Positions 34,645 to 46,400 of a DNA stretch of 64,000 nucleotides are shown in pieces; within the stretch, counting starts at the first letter, position 1; each line of letters starts with the position of its first letter. The stretch spans positions 529,719 to 593,718 of the forward strand of contig KL647324.1 in the NCBI GenBank assembly GCA_000727475.1. The letters are read 5' to 3'. The notes beneath the pieces were generated by a model. That model ran no database searches and was not told the DNA's origin. It saw only the letters and a list, made by a program, of their open reading frames with translations. The stretch comes from Sarcocystis neurona (Eukaryota; Apicomplexa; Conoidasida; Eucoccidiorida; Sarcocystidae). The translations under genes and the position numbers were made by a program.

Positions 34645-37600
34645 CAAATGGCACGTAACATACTGCTCAGCAAGAAATTCTATGTATCCACAAACACACT
34701 TACGCAAACGAGGTGTGTACTTCTTTGTAATCGTTGTATACAAAAGCGGCGGGTAAGTTCCGGTCAACTCTTGACTACCCTACGCAATTACAAATGGAAG
34801 ATCCAGTACTTGCAGTAGCAAGGACCACCGCGTAGGAAGTCTATTGCTGTCCGCTTTCTGCTGGTGCTTTTGAGAGAGCAATCCTCTACGCTTCTGGTGC
34901 TCTTATATTCCTGGCGCCTGTATCGACACGACGACGAAACGAGAACTTCTGTGCCTTCTAGTAAAAGTGAAAAACGTCCTGTGCCTCCAGGTGGTCACAG
35001 TTGGTTCCCTCGTGCATGCGTACATCCAATTCCGTATACTTGTATTTTGGTTGCAAATATTTATACGCATGAACGTGTAAGTCACTATATACATATACGT
35101 ACGTATATGCATACAAACACATACGAATACACATTCGCGTGTTTATGGATAGGGGTAAATGTATGTACTTTTGTGGATGTGTATTATGTAGACCTGCGTG
35201 TTTCATCTAAGTGGTACCATCCCGGTACTTATATATATATATATATACACATATATATGGTTTCTGCAAGCAGCACGAAGAAAGAGCAGATGTGCAGCCG
35301 TTTCGATTGCTGTGGCCCTACACACTGTTGTAGTCTACCCTTCAACGTAAATTCACACCGCCCCTGATTCTTGTGCAAAAAATTACGTTTTTTTAGAACG
35401 TGGACACACCGTAGATTGTCCACTCGCGATGCAGGCCTTCGATAACTCCCACCGAAGTGGTCCGCACTGCAGTTACAAAAAGTACCGCTGCTCAATGCTC
35501 TGGTTTTCTCTTGTTACATATATAGATACATAATTGTTCAACGCACGTATATATCCCTGTGTCTGCCCTTATACGGACATAAATGTTTTACGTGGTGCAG
35601 AAAAGCCTGGCACATCTCCTGTCTCACATTTCTAGAAAAACAATGCAGTAACAAGCAGGCCACCGTGAGCACTTTGGCACCGGAGTCAGTGGCCTGACAA
35701 CAAAATCCTGAAACTGGAAGTCGACGCGCCTTTCACCCTACATCCTCCCACTGCTGTCAGGTTCCCGTTATCTTCTAGACGCCACACCCAATATAACCAG
35801 CCGGGGCCGACGCAATTTTCCCTCGGCGCTCATTTAACAGCCGTAGTGTATATTCCTATGTCGCTGCGTCCCTCCAAGGGACTGCCAGGGACATTTGCAG
35901 CCCCACGAAAAATGAGAGAGGTGTGCAGAATGCAGCGCGAAGAAAAAGACATACTGGGGGCAACACACGCAGGACGGTCGTACAAATACGCGTACAACTA
36001 TACACACACACATATATATGTATATATAAGAAAACAGATACGTATCTGCACAATTGTACACATGTTTCGCATAATCGTGCAAGAAACGACGCAGACGCAG
36101 AACCCAGAAGCAGGAAGTCGGACACGTCGATCGTAAACGGACACTCACACACGACTACACTGACGTCTATATTTATGTTCAACTCACAAGTGTGAGTAGT
36201 TTGACACTCACAAACATATACGTACGCAAAAAAACGTAGAGAGGTAGAGCTGTCACCTGTTAGCACGAGGTGAAGAAGTATATGCAGTGCATATTACACT
36301 TGGTGCAGAATTCCTCCGAGACTTCCGGGCTTCTTCGCGCAGGACCGTCCGGCCCAGCAGCAGAGTCGGATGCATCCATAGATATACATCTTATATGTGT
36401 ATGTGTATGTATGTGTAGAGATACGTAGGAATGAACCCGTAAGTAAATATGAACTGGACGGTAGACATATAAGAGAGTAAAACCATGTGTGCGCATTAAA
36501 GCAAGGGCGGCAAATGGCTGTGAACCATGCTCCGCGTATATGTACACGTGTCGCATCATCCGGTCCAGTTTTGTTCTCCTTCTTTCTTCCCGAGTCCTAT
36601 CTTCCCCATTACTCCTACTTCTTGTTCTGTAGGCTGGTTAGTTTCTCCTGCTCTTCTTCTCTCCCTGCTGCGGCGTTTTCTCCCGTTGATTCTCCTTCTC
36701 TCTCCCAGCCTTCTCATTACTGGTGTCCCTCTCCTGTTCCTTGCCTTGTCCTCCAACCTTCTCTTCCTGCTTCCTCCTCTGTCTGCTGTTGTTTCCCTCT
36801 GCCTTCTCTTCGTCTTTCCTCCTGCACGTATGCTTCTCCCGGCCTTGCATCTCCTATATCCCCTCTCCTCTTTCCTTCCTTCCCTGCGCAAGCTACTACG
36901 CGTGTGACGTGCCTCGTACTACTACACATTTACATACATATGCACATACTAATGTATCAACAGAAAAAACATGTGCACGTCTCTCTGTATGTGTACGGGC
37001 ACACGTTCATATGTGTATGTACGCGCGTGGACACGTACTGACACGTAGTCGTTGTCGTAGAAGTAATAGGACAGATCATTTTTCACTGATCTACTGCAGT
37101 GGAGAAATAGATATACTGTCCAGTGCAGAACTCGCGCCAACGAAGGACGTTGGCTACAGCGCCGTGGGAAGTATCTGATCGATAGGTGGCAACTCTCTTT
37201 CCACGCCGACCTGCTGGAAGAGCATCTCTACACGACTTACACATTGCTAACAGTCGACAGTTTCTATTTTTCGTCCTTCTTCTTCCTTTCGTTGCCTTCT
37301 GATGTTGGCGCCTTGACTCCGTTCCTGCTGTTGCACCCGCTCGTGCTGCTACCGCTCGTACTTTTTTTAGGGTCCTCCAACACTTCTTCCGCCGCCTTTC
37401 CCCCTGTTTCTTCCGCTGCTGCCCGCCATATTACTGCTGGGTCTTCTGCTTCTGCTATTGCTGAAGATGGAGCAGCAGTTGCTCCTTCCGCTGCCTCTCA
37501 TCCCAGTCCTCGTGCTGTCTTTTTTTTCTGTCCCTCTCCTCGTTCACTTGCTTCTTCCCTTCGGTGCTTGTATTGATTCTTTCGCTGTTGCCTCTTCTCT

Positions 37601-37864
37601 TCTGTCGTGGCCTTCGAATGCTGCTCTCCTGCGGTTGCTGCCCCTACTCCGCTGTCTCCATCGTTTCGGCACTCCGCCTCTGCCGCTTTTCTACCTTGAT
37701 GCGGCCCTCTTGCCATGTCTTTCTTTTTCTGCTTCCTCTTCCTCCTCCTCGTCTTTCCTCTTCCATTTTCCTCTTTCCTTCCCCCCCCTTTCCTTCTCTT
37801 CTAGACACTTCCTCTTCTGTCTTCTTGTTTCTCTTCTCTGCATGTGCTACACGTTTGCGTCCTT
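34645..37864. other. Spacer; microsatellite at 35.1-35.3 and 36.0 kb, CT-rich blocks
   Basis: No recognised gene. (TA)n/ACATATAT tracts lie at 35080-35270, 35995-36030 and 36390-36420. Plus-strand pyrimidine-rich blocks at 36560-36900 and 37260-37860 flank the 3' end of the OTU gene. Their frames read as Leu/Phe/Ser/Pro strings on plus and Arg/Glu/Gly on minus. Confidence 0.5.
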
Positions 37865-40459
37865 CTACTCTGACTGACTGCCTGGTCTATCCTCCTCCTC
37901 TGCGATGGTAAAGGCATTGTAGTGAATAGGAGAAATATACGTGAGGAATATGTGTCTCACCGCCTTGACAGGCTGCAGGAGCGCAATAGCAGCGTATTGC
38001 CCCGCACGCACTGCGTCCTCTTCCTTCTTCTCTTCGTCCTGTGAAGTCGGTCTCGCTGTCTGCGGATCGTAGCGCAAATACCAGTTGCTGTCGGTGGAAG
38101 TGATAATATGTATGGTACATTCGAATGAATCAGCAATGGCTCTCACGCACAGCTCATCTCCCCACGTCCCGAGCCGCTGCATGTTCTTCAGGTATGTATC
38201 AAACTGGCTTGCACATTCGAAGAAAATAGAGTAATCCTTCTGATGTGCGGCAGAACGCATGTGCTGCGTTGCGTGCAGACGTACGTAGCGGTGGTACTCC
38301 TCACTACCATACAAATTATAAGAACAAGAACGAAAAAGACAATTGCCGTCTCCTTTTATACACACACTTCGAAGTCCTAGAAATGCCAGGCGCTGCTCAA
38401 GTAAACTCTGATGCGCCTGCATGCGTCCCACCTCCCCCACTCCCTTGAGGCCCAGTAAGCGATTTTGATTCTGTCGACGGGGAACCCCAGAAGTCCCAGC
38501 AGCAGAAGAAGCCTCAGCAGCAAGAGAAATAGAAGAAACGGAGACATCGCGCGTCTCCCCTAACACTCCACAGCCTATAACAGAGCCTCCGCCGGCAGAC
38601 GCCGCTACGCGTACTGCTGCCGCCAGTTCCTGCTGCCTTTCCTTTTGCCTGCTACCTTCATCTGCATCTCTGCTTCCCCTGGTAGTTCCCACCACCCCGT
38701 TGGTGTTCCCATCGTTGCGGCTACCTCTTTCCGACTGGCTGTCACTCCTGCTACTTCTGCTGTCATCCCCTCTAATAGCAGCCGCTGCTTCCACCGTAGA
38801 GGCTGCTGCTGCTGTTGCTGCTGCTTCTGCTGCAGCAGGAGGGCTGCCCCCCCCGGCCCCGCCTCCTCCTGCTTCTGCGGCTCGCATACGGAGTGCCACG
38901 CGGTTGTTCTGTCTGTTTAGCAGCAGCCGCAGCGCCGCGGCAGGCCTCCCTTTCGTCTGACTCTGCGTATACTCTTTGTTCGCTCTCTGCGCAGCAAGGC
39001 GTGTCTTTATGATGAGATACGCCTTCAACACGGTAGCGAAATTGCTAGAATTGATCTTCCTCGACAAACGATCGACAACCACCCAGTCATTCTGACTCAT
39101 CGGCAACACAACAGGCATGCTGTCCTCTGGTAACGCGCTGCGCCTCGATCGTAGGAAAGCAGACGACCACCGCTGGGTCAGCCTTCCGGTGCGCCTTCGC
39201 CCCGACAACAGAGAGTGACGTGAATAGCGAGAAGCGCCAACAGACGGAAAACGAGACTCCCTTCCTTCTTCATGACTCTCACTTTCTGCTCCTCCTCCTG
39301 CTGCCTTCGCCCGTCCTCCTGTCGCTTCACCAACTCCCCCGTACGTCTTTCCTGCTGCTGCCCCAGCAGCTGCTTTGGCTGGCCACGCTTCCGCTGCTCC
39401 GCGTGTTGCCGCCTCTTCGGACGTTGCATCACTTGCTTCGCACGGCGGCGACCCCAGTCGTCCCCGCGCAGCCGAGGATCGAGACACGGACGTGCGTCTC
39501 GACGGAGACACGTTCTCTGCCCCCATTTTACATTCTCTTCTCTCACCCGGAAACTTACGAGACGCCTCACGCGGCAGGCTGTCGGACTGAGGGTGCCGCA
39601 TGTTACTGTCCAGCTGTTCTACTGCTCGTAGTCGGGTCCGGCTCTTGCGTCCTGCCGCTTCATCCCCAGCGGCTGTCCCCCGGGTTGCCGCTTCTTCGTC
39701 ACCTGCCGTTGCTGGTGCTGCTGCTTGAGCAGTGGCGGTTGCTGCTGAGTTACGTGTTGCTCGTGCAGGAGCTCTTGCTGGTGCATTTGAAGAGAGAGGG
39801 AAGATCGCTGCGGCACTACTGCCGCCAAGCGCGGTAGTATTGTCACTTTGCTTTTCCCCTCCTGCCGCAGCGCGACGCGTAGTCGGCCCCCCTTGGGTGC
39901 TACCACTGCCAGCATCCGCAGCAATGCGATTGCTCCTCCTGCTCTGGGTGGCGCTACACTCTGAATTCCCACTGCTCCTGCTCTTGTTGCTGCTGGCGTT
40001 TCTTGCCGCGGCATGCTCCTGCGCCTCGTCTGAAAAGCTTGCAGGCAGCAGTGGCCCCAGCGTCGACGCTGAGAGACGGCAGGCAGAAGAGGCGTCGCCC
40101 GCGTGTTTCCCGTCGCATGCGCGAGAGTCCGATGCGCGCTCGAAACCGTATTCACCGTTTACTGCTGCCGTCGACTCTCCCTCCTCCACTCCTCGAGTAA
40201 AGAAAAACTTTCTTGGGGCTCGCCGCTGCTGCCGGTACGGCGCTCGGCCGCCTTCTTGCTGTCCCCCTGCAGCAGCAGCAGCAGAACTGGGGAGAGACTG
40301 GAGCAGCTGGTAACGCTGCCGGGTCTGCGCTTCGGCGTCCCACGCGTCTGCAGCGTTATCCTCTGCTGGTGCTGCATGCGGCAGTCCTGTTCCTTGTCCA
40401 GCTGCTGTCGCATCGCGGCCACCCCGAGACCCCCGCGATAGCCACGGCGCGCAAGACAT
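37865..40459 (-). CDS. OTU-family cysteine protease (probable deubiquitinase)
   Basis: Single exon, 864 residues. I start at the first ATG (40459); the open frame continues six codons upstream, opening with a TTG. The OTU domain occupies the last ~185 residues. GDGNCLFRS holds the nucleophile Cys707 with the preceding Asp704. Then come an acidic-aromatic helical part (GTWGDELCVRAIADSF) and, near the end, YISPIHYNAF with the catalytic His846. These are the signature blocks of OTU deubiquitinases, which cleave ubiquitin or ubiquitin-like chains. Residues 1-430 are low complexity (Ala/Ser/Gly/Arg). A more ordered helical stretch around residues 448-500 (QNDWVVVDRLSRKINSSNF) precedes another Ala/Gly-rich linker. 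The OTU domain is of usual size; the protein is much longer than most family members because of the repeat-rich N-terminus. No membrane span or signal peptide is seen. Closest neighbours are spacers on both sides. Confidence 0.88.
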   Translation of the reverse strand: MSCAPWLSRGSRGGRDATAAGQGTGLPHAAPAEDNAADAWDAEAQTRQRYQLLQSLPSSAAAAAGGQQEGGRAPYRQQRRAPRKFFFTRGVEEGESTAAVNGEYGFERASDSRACDGKHAGDASSACRLSASTLGPLLPASFSDEAQEHAAARNASSNKSRSSGNSECSATQSRRSNRIAADAGSGSTQGGPTTRRAAAGGEKQSDNTTALGGSSAAAIFPLSSNAPARAPARATRNSAATATAQAAAPATAGDEEAATRGTAAGDEAAGRKSRTRLRAVEQLDSNMRHPQSDSLPREASRKFPGERRECKMGAENVSPSRRTSVSRSSAARGRLGSPPCEASDATSEEAATRGAAEAWPAKAAAGAAAGKTYGGVGEATGGRAKAAGGGAESESHEEGRESRFPSVGASRYSRHSLLSGRRRTGRLTQRWSSAFLRSRRSALPEDSMPVVLPMSQNDWVVVDRLSRKINSSNFATVLKAYLIIKTRLAAQRANKEYTQSQTKGRPAAALRLLLNRQNNRVALRMRAAEAGGGGAGGGSPPAAAEAAATAAAASTVEAAAAIRGDDSRSSRSDSQSERGSRNDGNTNGVVGTTRGSRDADEGSRQKERQQELAAAVRVAASAGGGSVIGCGVLGETRDVSVSSISLAAEASSAAGTSGVPRRQNQNRLLGLKGVGEVGRMQAHQSLLEQRLAFLGLRSVCIKGDGNCLFRSCSYNLYGSEEYHRYVRLHATQHMRSAAHQKDYSIFFECASQFDTYLKNMQRLGTWGDELCVRAIADSFECTIHIITSTDSNWYLRYDPQTARPTSQDEEKKEEDAVRAGQYAAIALLQPVKAVRHIFLTYISPIHYNAFTIAEEEDRPGSQSE

Positions 40460-40477
40460 CGCCTGCTGCAAGCTCAA

Positions 40478-43400
40478 ACGTGCACCTGTTTAGAAAAGGC
40501 GCAAGCACGAGGAGAAAAAAAGCCGAGTGTGTGGACGGGGGGGGACGAAGGTGAGAACAGTCCAGAAGGGAAACTACGACGTATACAGAGGAGAAGCAGC
40601 ACAAGGGCAATGAAGCAGTGCGCGCGTGAGGGGAGTCACGCACGACACCGGCAACTTCAGAAAGGAGAGGTGTAAAGAAACACTTTGGGCCGCAGGGACG
40701 AGGGAAGCCCACAGCTCCCTACACGTCGACTGCGCGTGCGCGCGCGAGCGAAGGAGTGACGCAAAGAAAACTGACGTCCAGCTGAAGAATACTCCGCACA
40801 GGTACAAAAGAAGGCGTGGCAAAAAATCTCCGGTTTCCTCTCTAAGAAAAGACAACATTGCCGCTGGGTGAATGGCTTACAAACGGAAAAGGGAGGCACA
40901 ATTGGCGGGCAGCATTCCTCACTGGCGTAATGCCTGCTAAGTGCCCATTTTCGAAAGACTCTACCGAAGAGGGGACCGACGGAGTGGAGAAAACGTGTTC
41001 TTTCTCACCAGGACCATGTGTGCGACTCATCATGTATAGACAACGCTGGAGCTGCGGGGAGGCTTGAAAGAAACAGAGGCTGCTCCGCAGATATACCCAG
41101 CGCCAGTGTGTACCGAGGAAGCGCACACGCGCAACGCACAGCCACCAGTCTTGAGAAGAAACGGGAGAGAGACACAGAAAGACGAACGGAGGGACTATTC
41201 GTCAGGAATTGCCCACATGGATTACCGACTGAGACATTTCACAACTGCGAAAAACCAGAAGCTCCAGCGCAGGAGAAACTTTGCGAAAAGTAAGAAGTAT
41301 AGTTACTACAAAGTGCTGCCGTCAGCTAACGTGTTGCGAGTGGCCGTGAAGGCAGGGCGGAAGAAACCCACTTTAAAGAAGGTAGGATAGGGCACTGGGA
41401 GAACTGTCCACTCCAGAAGTCAGGGTGCAGGGGAACGCGGCAAGGCGATGACGGAAAATCTCTGTTAGACGGCCGCCGCAGATGTCTACGACTCTGTATG
41501 GACAACAGAATCTCCTGTATGTTGTACGCAATAGCACATCCGACTGCAGACTTTAATGCGAAACTCGACGCGATCCACTGACACGGCGGCTGAACACAAA
41601 TGCGCTCCACGTAAGGCATATGTGTACACATCAAAAGTTTTGAGAAGATGCAAACACTATCCACGTCTTAGTGTCAAGCGCAGAGTACGAGTTACAACCG
41701 AGTCATTGAGAGTAGAAACAGAGAGGCAAGTAAGGTAGCAGAAGAACACAATCGTCAGAGGAACGAATGAGCAACGTGACACAGCATGTAGTGTCGTCGA
41801 AAGAGAGTAGTAAACGAGCAGAGGACGGCGATCGTCAGAGGAAGGAACGGGAGCAGTGTAACACAGCGCGCAGGATTGTCAACGAAGAACAGTATTGGTA
41901 GTATCACGGAGACGGTAGACTACAGAGTTAGCGGCTAGATTCGAAGCAGACGATGGCAAGAGACGGTAAGGTTACTATGAGGTGGCGGAGGATAGAAATA
42001 CATGCGGGAAGTGTGTATACCGCAGGTATGCTAGCGACACTTGGACCATATGCCGGCGTTTTGTGTGCAAGAGCAGTTAAGTCGACTAATAATAGCAGCT
42101 TAGGGAACAAACAAGTCTTCCTGTCGCGTGTTGCGGACTGCAAGGAAGTGATTACGTATGGGACGACTAGAACGGAACATATCAAAAACACTGCTTCCGT
42201 GGGTTTTGGTTGCAAAGAGAGGAGAGGCTACAATAGAGGACATAAAACGAATACAAAAGCGTCGCAGCGATGGAATACGAAGCAACCCTCAAGAACGTGT
42301 CGTACGAGAGAAGGAAGAAGATGACACCCTCTCTGCGCTCCGACGACGAAGGGGAAAGCGCGGGCACGAGTCCACAGCACTGAGGGAGACGCGAACAACT
42401 TAGTGGACCGCAACAACATGAACACAACCTTCTACTTCATCTACGGTTGTGGACATCGAAACATCGATATTGTCGAGTGAGCAAATACCTGCTAAGTAAA
42501 ATCTGAAAATTGACGCACTCGTCTTGAAAGCGAGGCGGAAAACGGTCCTTTCACGTAACAAAAAACGTCCAAGGAAGCCTATTCAGCAAGCATGAGAGGT
42601 CCAGGCAACTCACATACGGTCCATGTGACAGGATGGGTTGTCGTGAACTTTACGAACCTTGGAACGAACCTTCGCCGAAGACTGTCGATTCCAACGATTC
42701 CACGCAACCACTCCACTAAGATGGAGGAAAACAGGAGTACTCACGCCAAAGGCTGCGCAAACATGGAGACATGCACCTGAAAAGTACGTAAAGAAGACAA
42801 ATAAGGTGCAGAACATACGGGAGGACAAAAAAAGATGTGTGAAAAAAAGCTAAGGCTAGCGGCCCGTCAGGAACGGCTAGCTCGCGGCCACCGGGGGTTT
42901 TGCTCGTAGAAAAAAGAGCAAATAGATTGACATCGGGTTAGTATGGGAGTGGTGGAGTTGACCTACTCGACTACTGCTGCCCCTTGATACAAAATACGGA
43001 TTTGTTGCCATCCTCGGAGAATGGTACAAGAAAGTTGCACCACGCGGCGTAACAAAGATGGGCAACAAGAGCACACGGAGATAACGTGAATTTCCCAGTG
43101 GATACAGATATGAACGAAGAAACGGAAGCGAGCCGTACTGCGTAAATGTAGTCGGACGTTGTAAGAGGGAGAACGCAGAGCATATTTCCGTGTTACCGGT
43201 TCACGTGCGTAGGCTCCGGGATCGGGCGCCGCTGTGGCCCCGGAGTATCGACCCCAGCGCATGCTGGCGAAGTGTGCCGACGGGTGAAAGCAGGCAAGTG
43301 CTTCACCGGATTCTGGCATTAAGCGCTTTTGGGAAGCTGGCGACAGGCAACCGCTACATTGGCAACCTCCACAAATTGGATTTGAAGCCACACGCCGGCA

Positions 43401-46400
43401 CAAACTATTCCTCCGTGCATACACGTGCAGATCCACGGGAAAGGACCTCCGCAGTCGTATGCGCATACGAAACAGCGTTACTGCTGCAGAACACATGCCG
43501 ACAGAATCAACACAACACGGTGCTTGAAGTCGTACAAGACACACAGCCACGTGTGTGTATGGAAAAGAGGTACGGCGATCGTCTTCACTTTCCCAATGTA
43601 CGCGTATGCGCCGCAGTTGTAAGATGTGCTACTCTGCGGCGACATACGGTTAGACGAGCTGAGTCAGAAAAATTTCAGCCCCCCTGCAGGAAATACATGA
43701 TGAGGCCAGCCGAATAGGCGTCCGTGCACCTGGAAGTGGTACAACTGCACGATTTCCCATACCAAGCACGTGCAGCTTTACGCGTGCAGGACTCTACGGT
43801 GAAGGTGAAATCTGCATCAGCATGGAATGAAGCGCACAAATCATCTTCCTGTTTACTACGCAGGCTCAATATCTCGAACGCTGTGCTCCCTCCCGCATAC
43901 GCACAAGCGTAAAACATCGTGCCCTAGTCGCAGCAAACTTTGAATGAGACAGCAGTGAGCTACGCGGTAAGCCCCCTCACCAGAAAACCTGGGTATGCGT
44001 GAGTAGCTGGAAATACATAGCTTTGGAAGCATACGTATATCGAGAGGCGAGATAGTTGTTAAGGTGTAGGGTACGACCATGGAGAGGCTGACGTGTAGAA
44101 TCGACTATGTACCTGTAAATGTACGATTTGATTTGCACTTAAGTGGATACGTATAAGTCTCTGTGTATGCCTGCGTATGCAGGATATCTAAAGATTTCAA
44201 CCTTTTGTGAAAAAGAACCCCCTCTGAATCTCGTTACTCCGCAAGTGCCTGCTGCGACCTTTCAATTGGCGCAGGGTAACTGAATTTTGTCCCCAGCGAA
44301 CACCCTTAGAATGACTGTAGCAGTAGCAGAAGCTGCTGGTCTACACTTCATTTCTTTGTCCTTCACCCTTTTGTATCTCCGCGACTTCTGCGTATCTACT
44401 GCCACGAATTTTTGTTTCAGAGCCTAACAGGATAGTGGACCGCAGTTGGCACCAATCTCTGTCAGCGGTCCAGAATTTCCACCCCAGTTTGTCGGCTGTT
44501 CGAGTGAGCGTGCCATTAGGGAGAGAAACATTCTTTGCGCGTTGCATCGAAACATGTACTCGTCAGCTCGACGAGGCGGGACTATCTGTCAGGGCACCAT
44601 GTATTCGCTATCCACAGAGTGTAGAAATATTTGACCTGCATTCGCCATATGTGCTTACTCTGCAGCCCTCGTACCTCAGAGTAAGGAGAGATAACAGTAC
44701 GTAGGAAGACTGGCCTTTGTGCGTGCCACTTGTATCATATAGACGGCTACGTCCTGATGAGAACACGTTTCTTCGCTTCATATTATCCCATATCCCTGCG
44801 CCGGTCTACCTTGCCTCGAGGGACTACAAGGAGAAACGCACGATTGACGTGGGGAGTTCATCACCTGCATACACACAGACGTGCCACAACGCAAGCACTG
44901 CTTCACAGAAAGATCCACAAGTACACATCAACTTGAGAACAGTCTTGAAAGCGTTTGACGTGGAACTTTCCAAACGCGCACAGATTATATCTCCCCGTGA
45001 GCAGGAGCAACCAAGCTGCGGCATACGGGTTGTTCATCAGTGTGAGCACAGATATATCTTGATAGGCGCAGTGTTACGGCATTTGAAGGAGAACGAGAGA
45101 CAAGCCAGAGTGCGAAAGCTACGACTTCTAAGTGCTCTACACGCGTGCACGCACATATATCAAATATATGTATGTATATATGTATATTCATCTCGCGCTA
45201 AAAACACGCGTGCGAAAGAGTCATGTGGCAAGTGAGAAGTGTGGCACGGCAGCCGTCCACCTGATACACTTTGTAATGCTCGATAAATCCTGTCAAACCG
45301 CGTTTCCTCGGGTACGTCTATACTCACCTCCCTGGCTGCTAATTGCATGTGTCTTTCGAGAACTGTCAGAGGAGGAGAATGGCGTAAAGGTTTGGATAAT
45401 GACTTCGAATTTAGCTGAACATATTTTCGGAAATGGTCCTCTTCATTGCCTCTGTTACTCTTAGTATCTAAACTGTATGTGCTTTTTATGTTTAGTGCAG
45501 GAATATCATTTAGTGTCAGTAGTGGTGAAGAAGAGTTATTACCCGAAGAAGCGTTTTCGAATGTAGGTAGCTCTCTGGGGGTGGGGCGGTGTGTCTTCTA
45601 CAGAAGCCTGCACAATTATTTCTTTGAAAAAGCATGTACGTCTCTCATCGTGTATATTCAACTCGACAAACTGTATATGCACATACGTACCTAGTCCGAC
45701 TACTTAGTGGGCCACTTCGTATGAGGTGTGGGGTATATCAAGCCAGTATCAATACTTCCAACTGAAAAAATTTTGTAACCATACATTTACTTCACGGTGC
45801 AGACTCGATTTGACGAAAGTTCCGAGAACTCTAGAGCTACGTAGGTGCCTGGGTACCACTCCGTACGTGACGTCCGATAAGCCAGGTCGTTCGAGGCATC
45901 TCACCGTCAAAAAGCACTCTTTCAGATCAACTGCAGCCTCTCTTTGATGCCGCACTGTTTTCTTGCGTGTACGGGCCGGTACACTCAGCTACATACGTGT
46001 ATGTATATATGTATATGTATGGATGCAGAGTGTACTCATTCAAACACAAAAACACCCACACACACGGGTGTTATGTGTAAAACTACAGAGAGTACTTGCG
46101 TTGAGTGGCTAAAGACGAGAGTCGAGGTCTCGACATGCGTTTATACACGCAGGAGAGAGCTTGCCACATTTCCTCCATGCTTGCTATAAACAACAGTTAC
46201 GTAGCTAAGTATTATTTTGCTATACGAGACAAGGGAGCAAAAATTCTCGTATACTTCACCTACAGTACGTGCCTGTAGAATACGCACTCGTCCCGCTTAT
46301 CTCTAATAAACGGTTCCCCGTTGATGCGTCCTTATCTTTATGTTGCAGCAACGCAGCGCAGTTGTGCCTGTGGACCTTGGCGTCAACGCGTTGTAGGAAG

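Noticed and set aside
37498..37716. Arg/Glu-rich minus-strand frame downstream of the OTU stop codon
   Set aside because: It is the complement of a pyrimidine-rich flank, with no domain and no splice signal joining it to the OTU gene.
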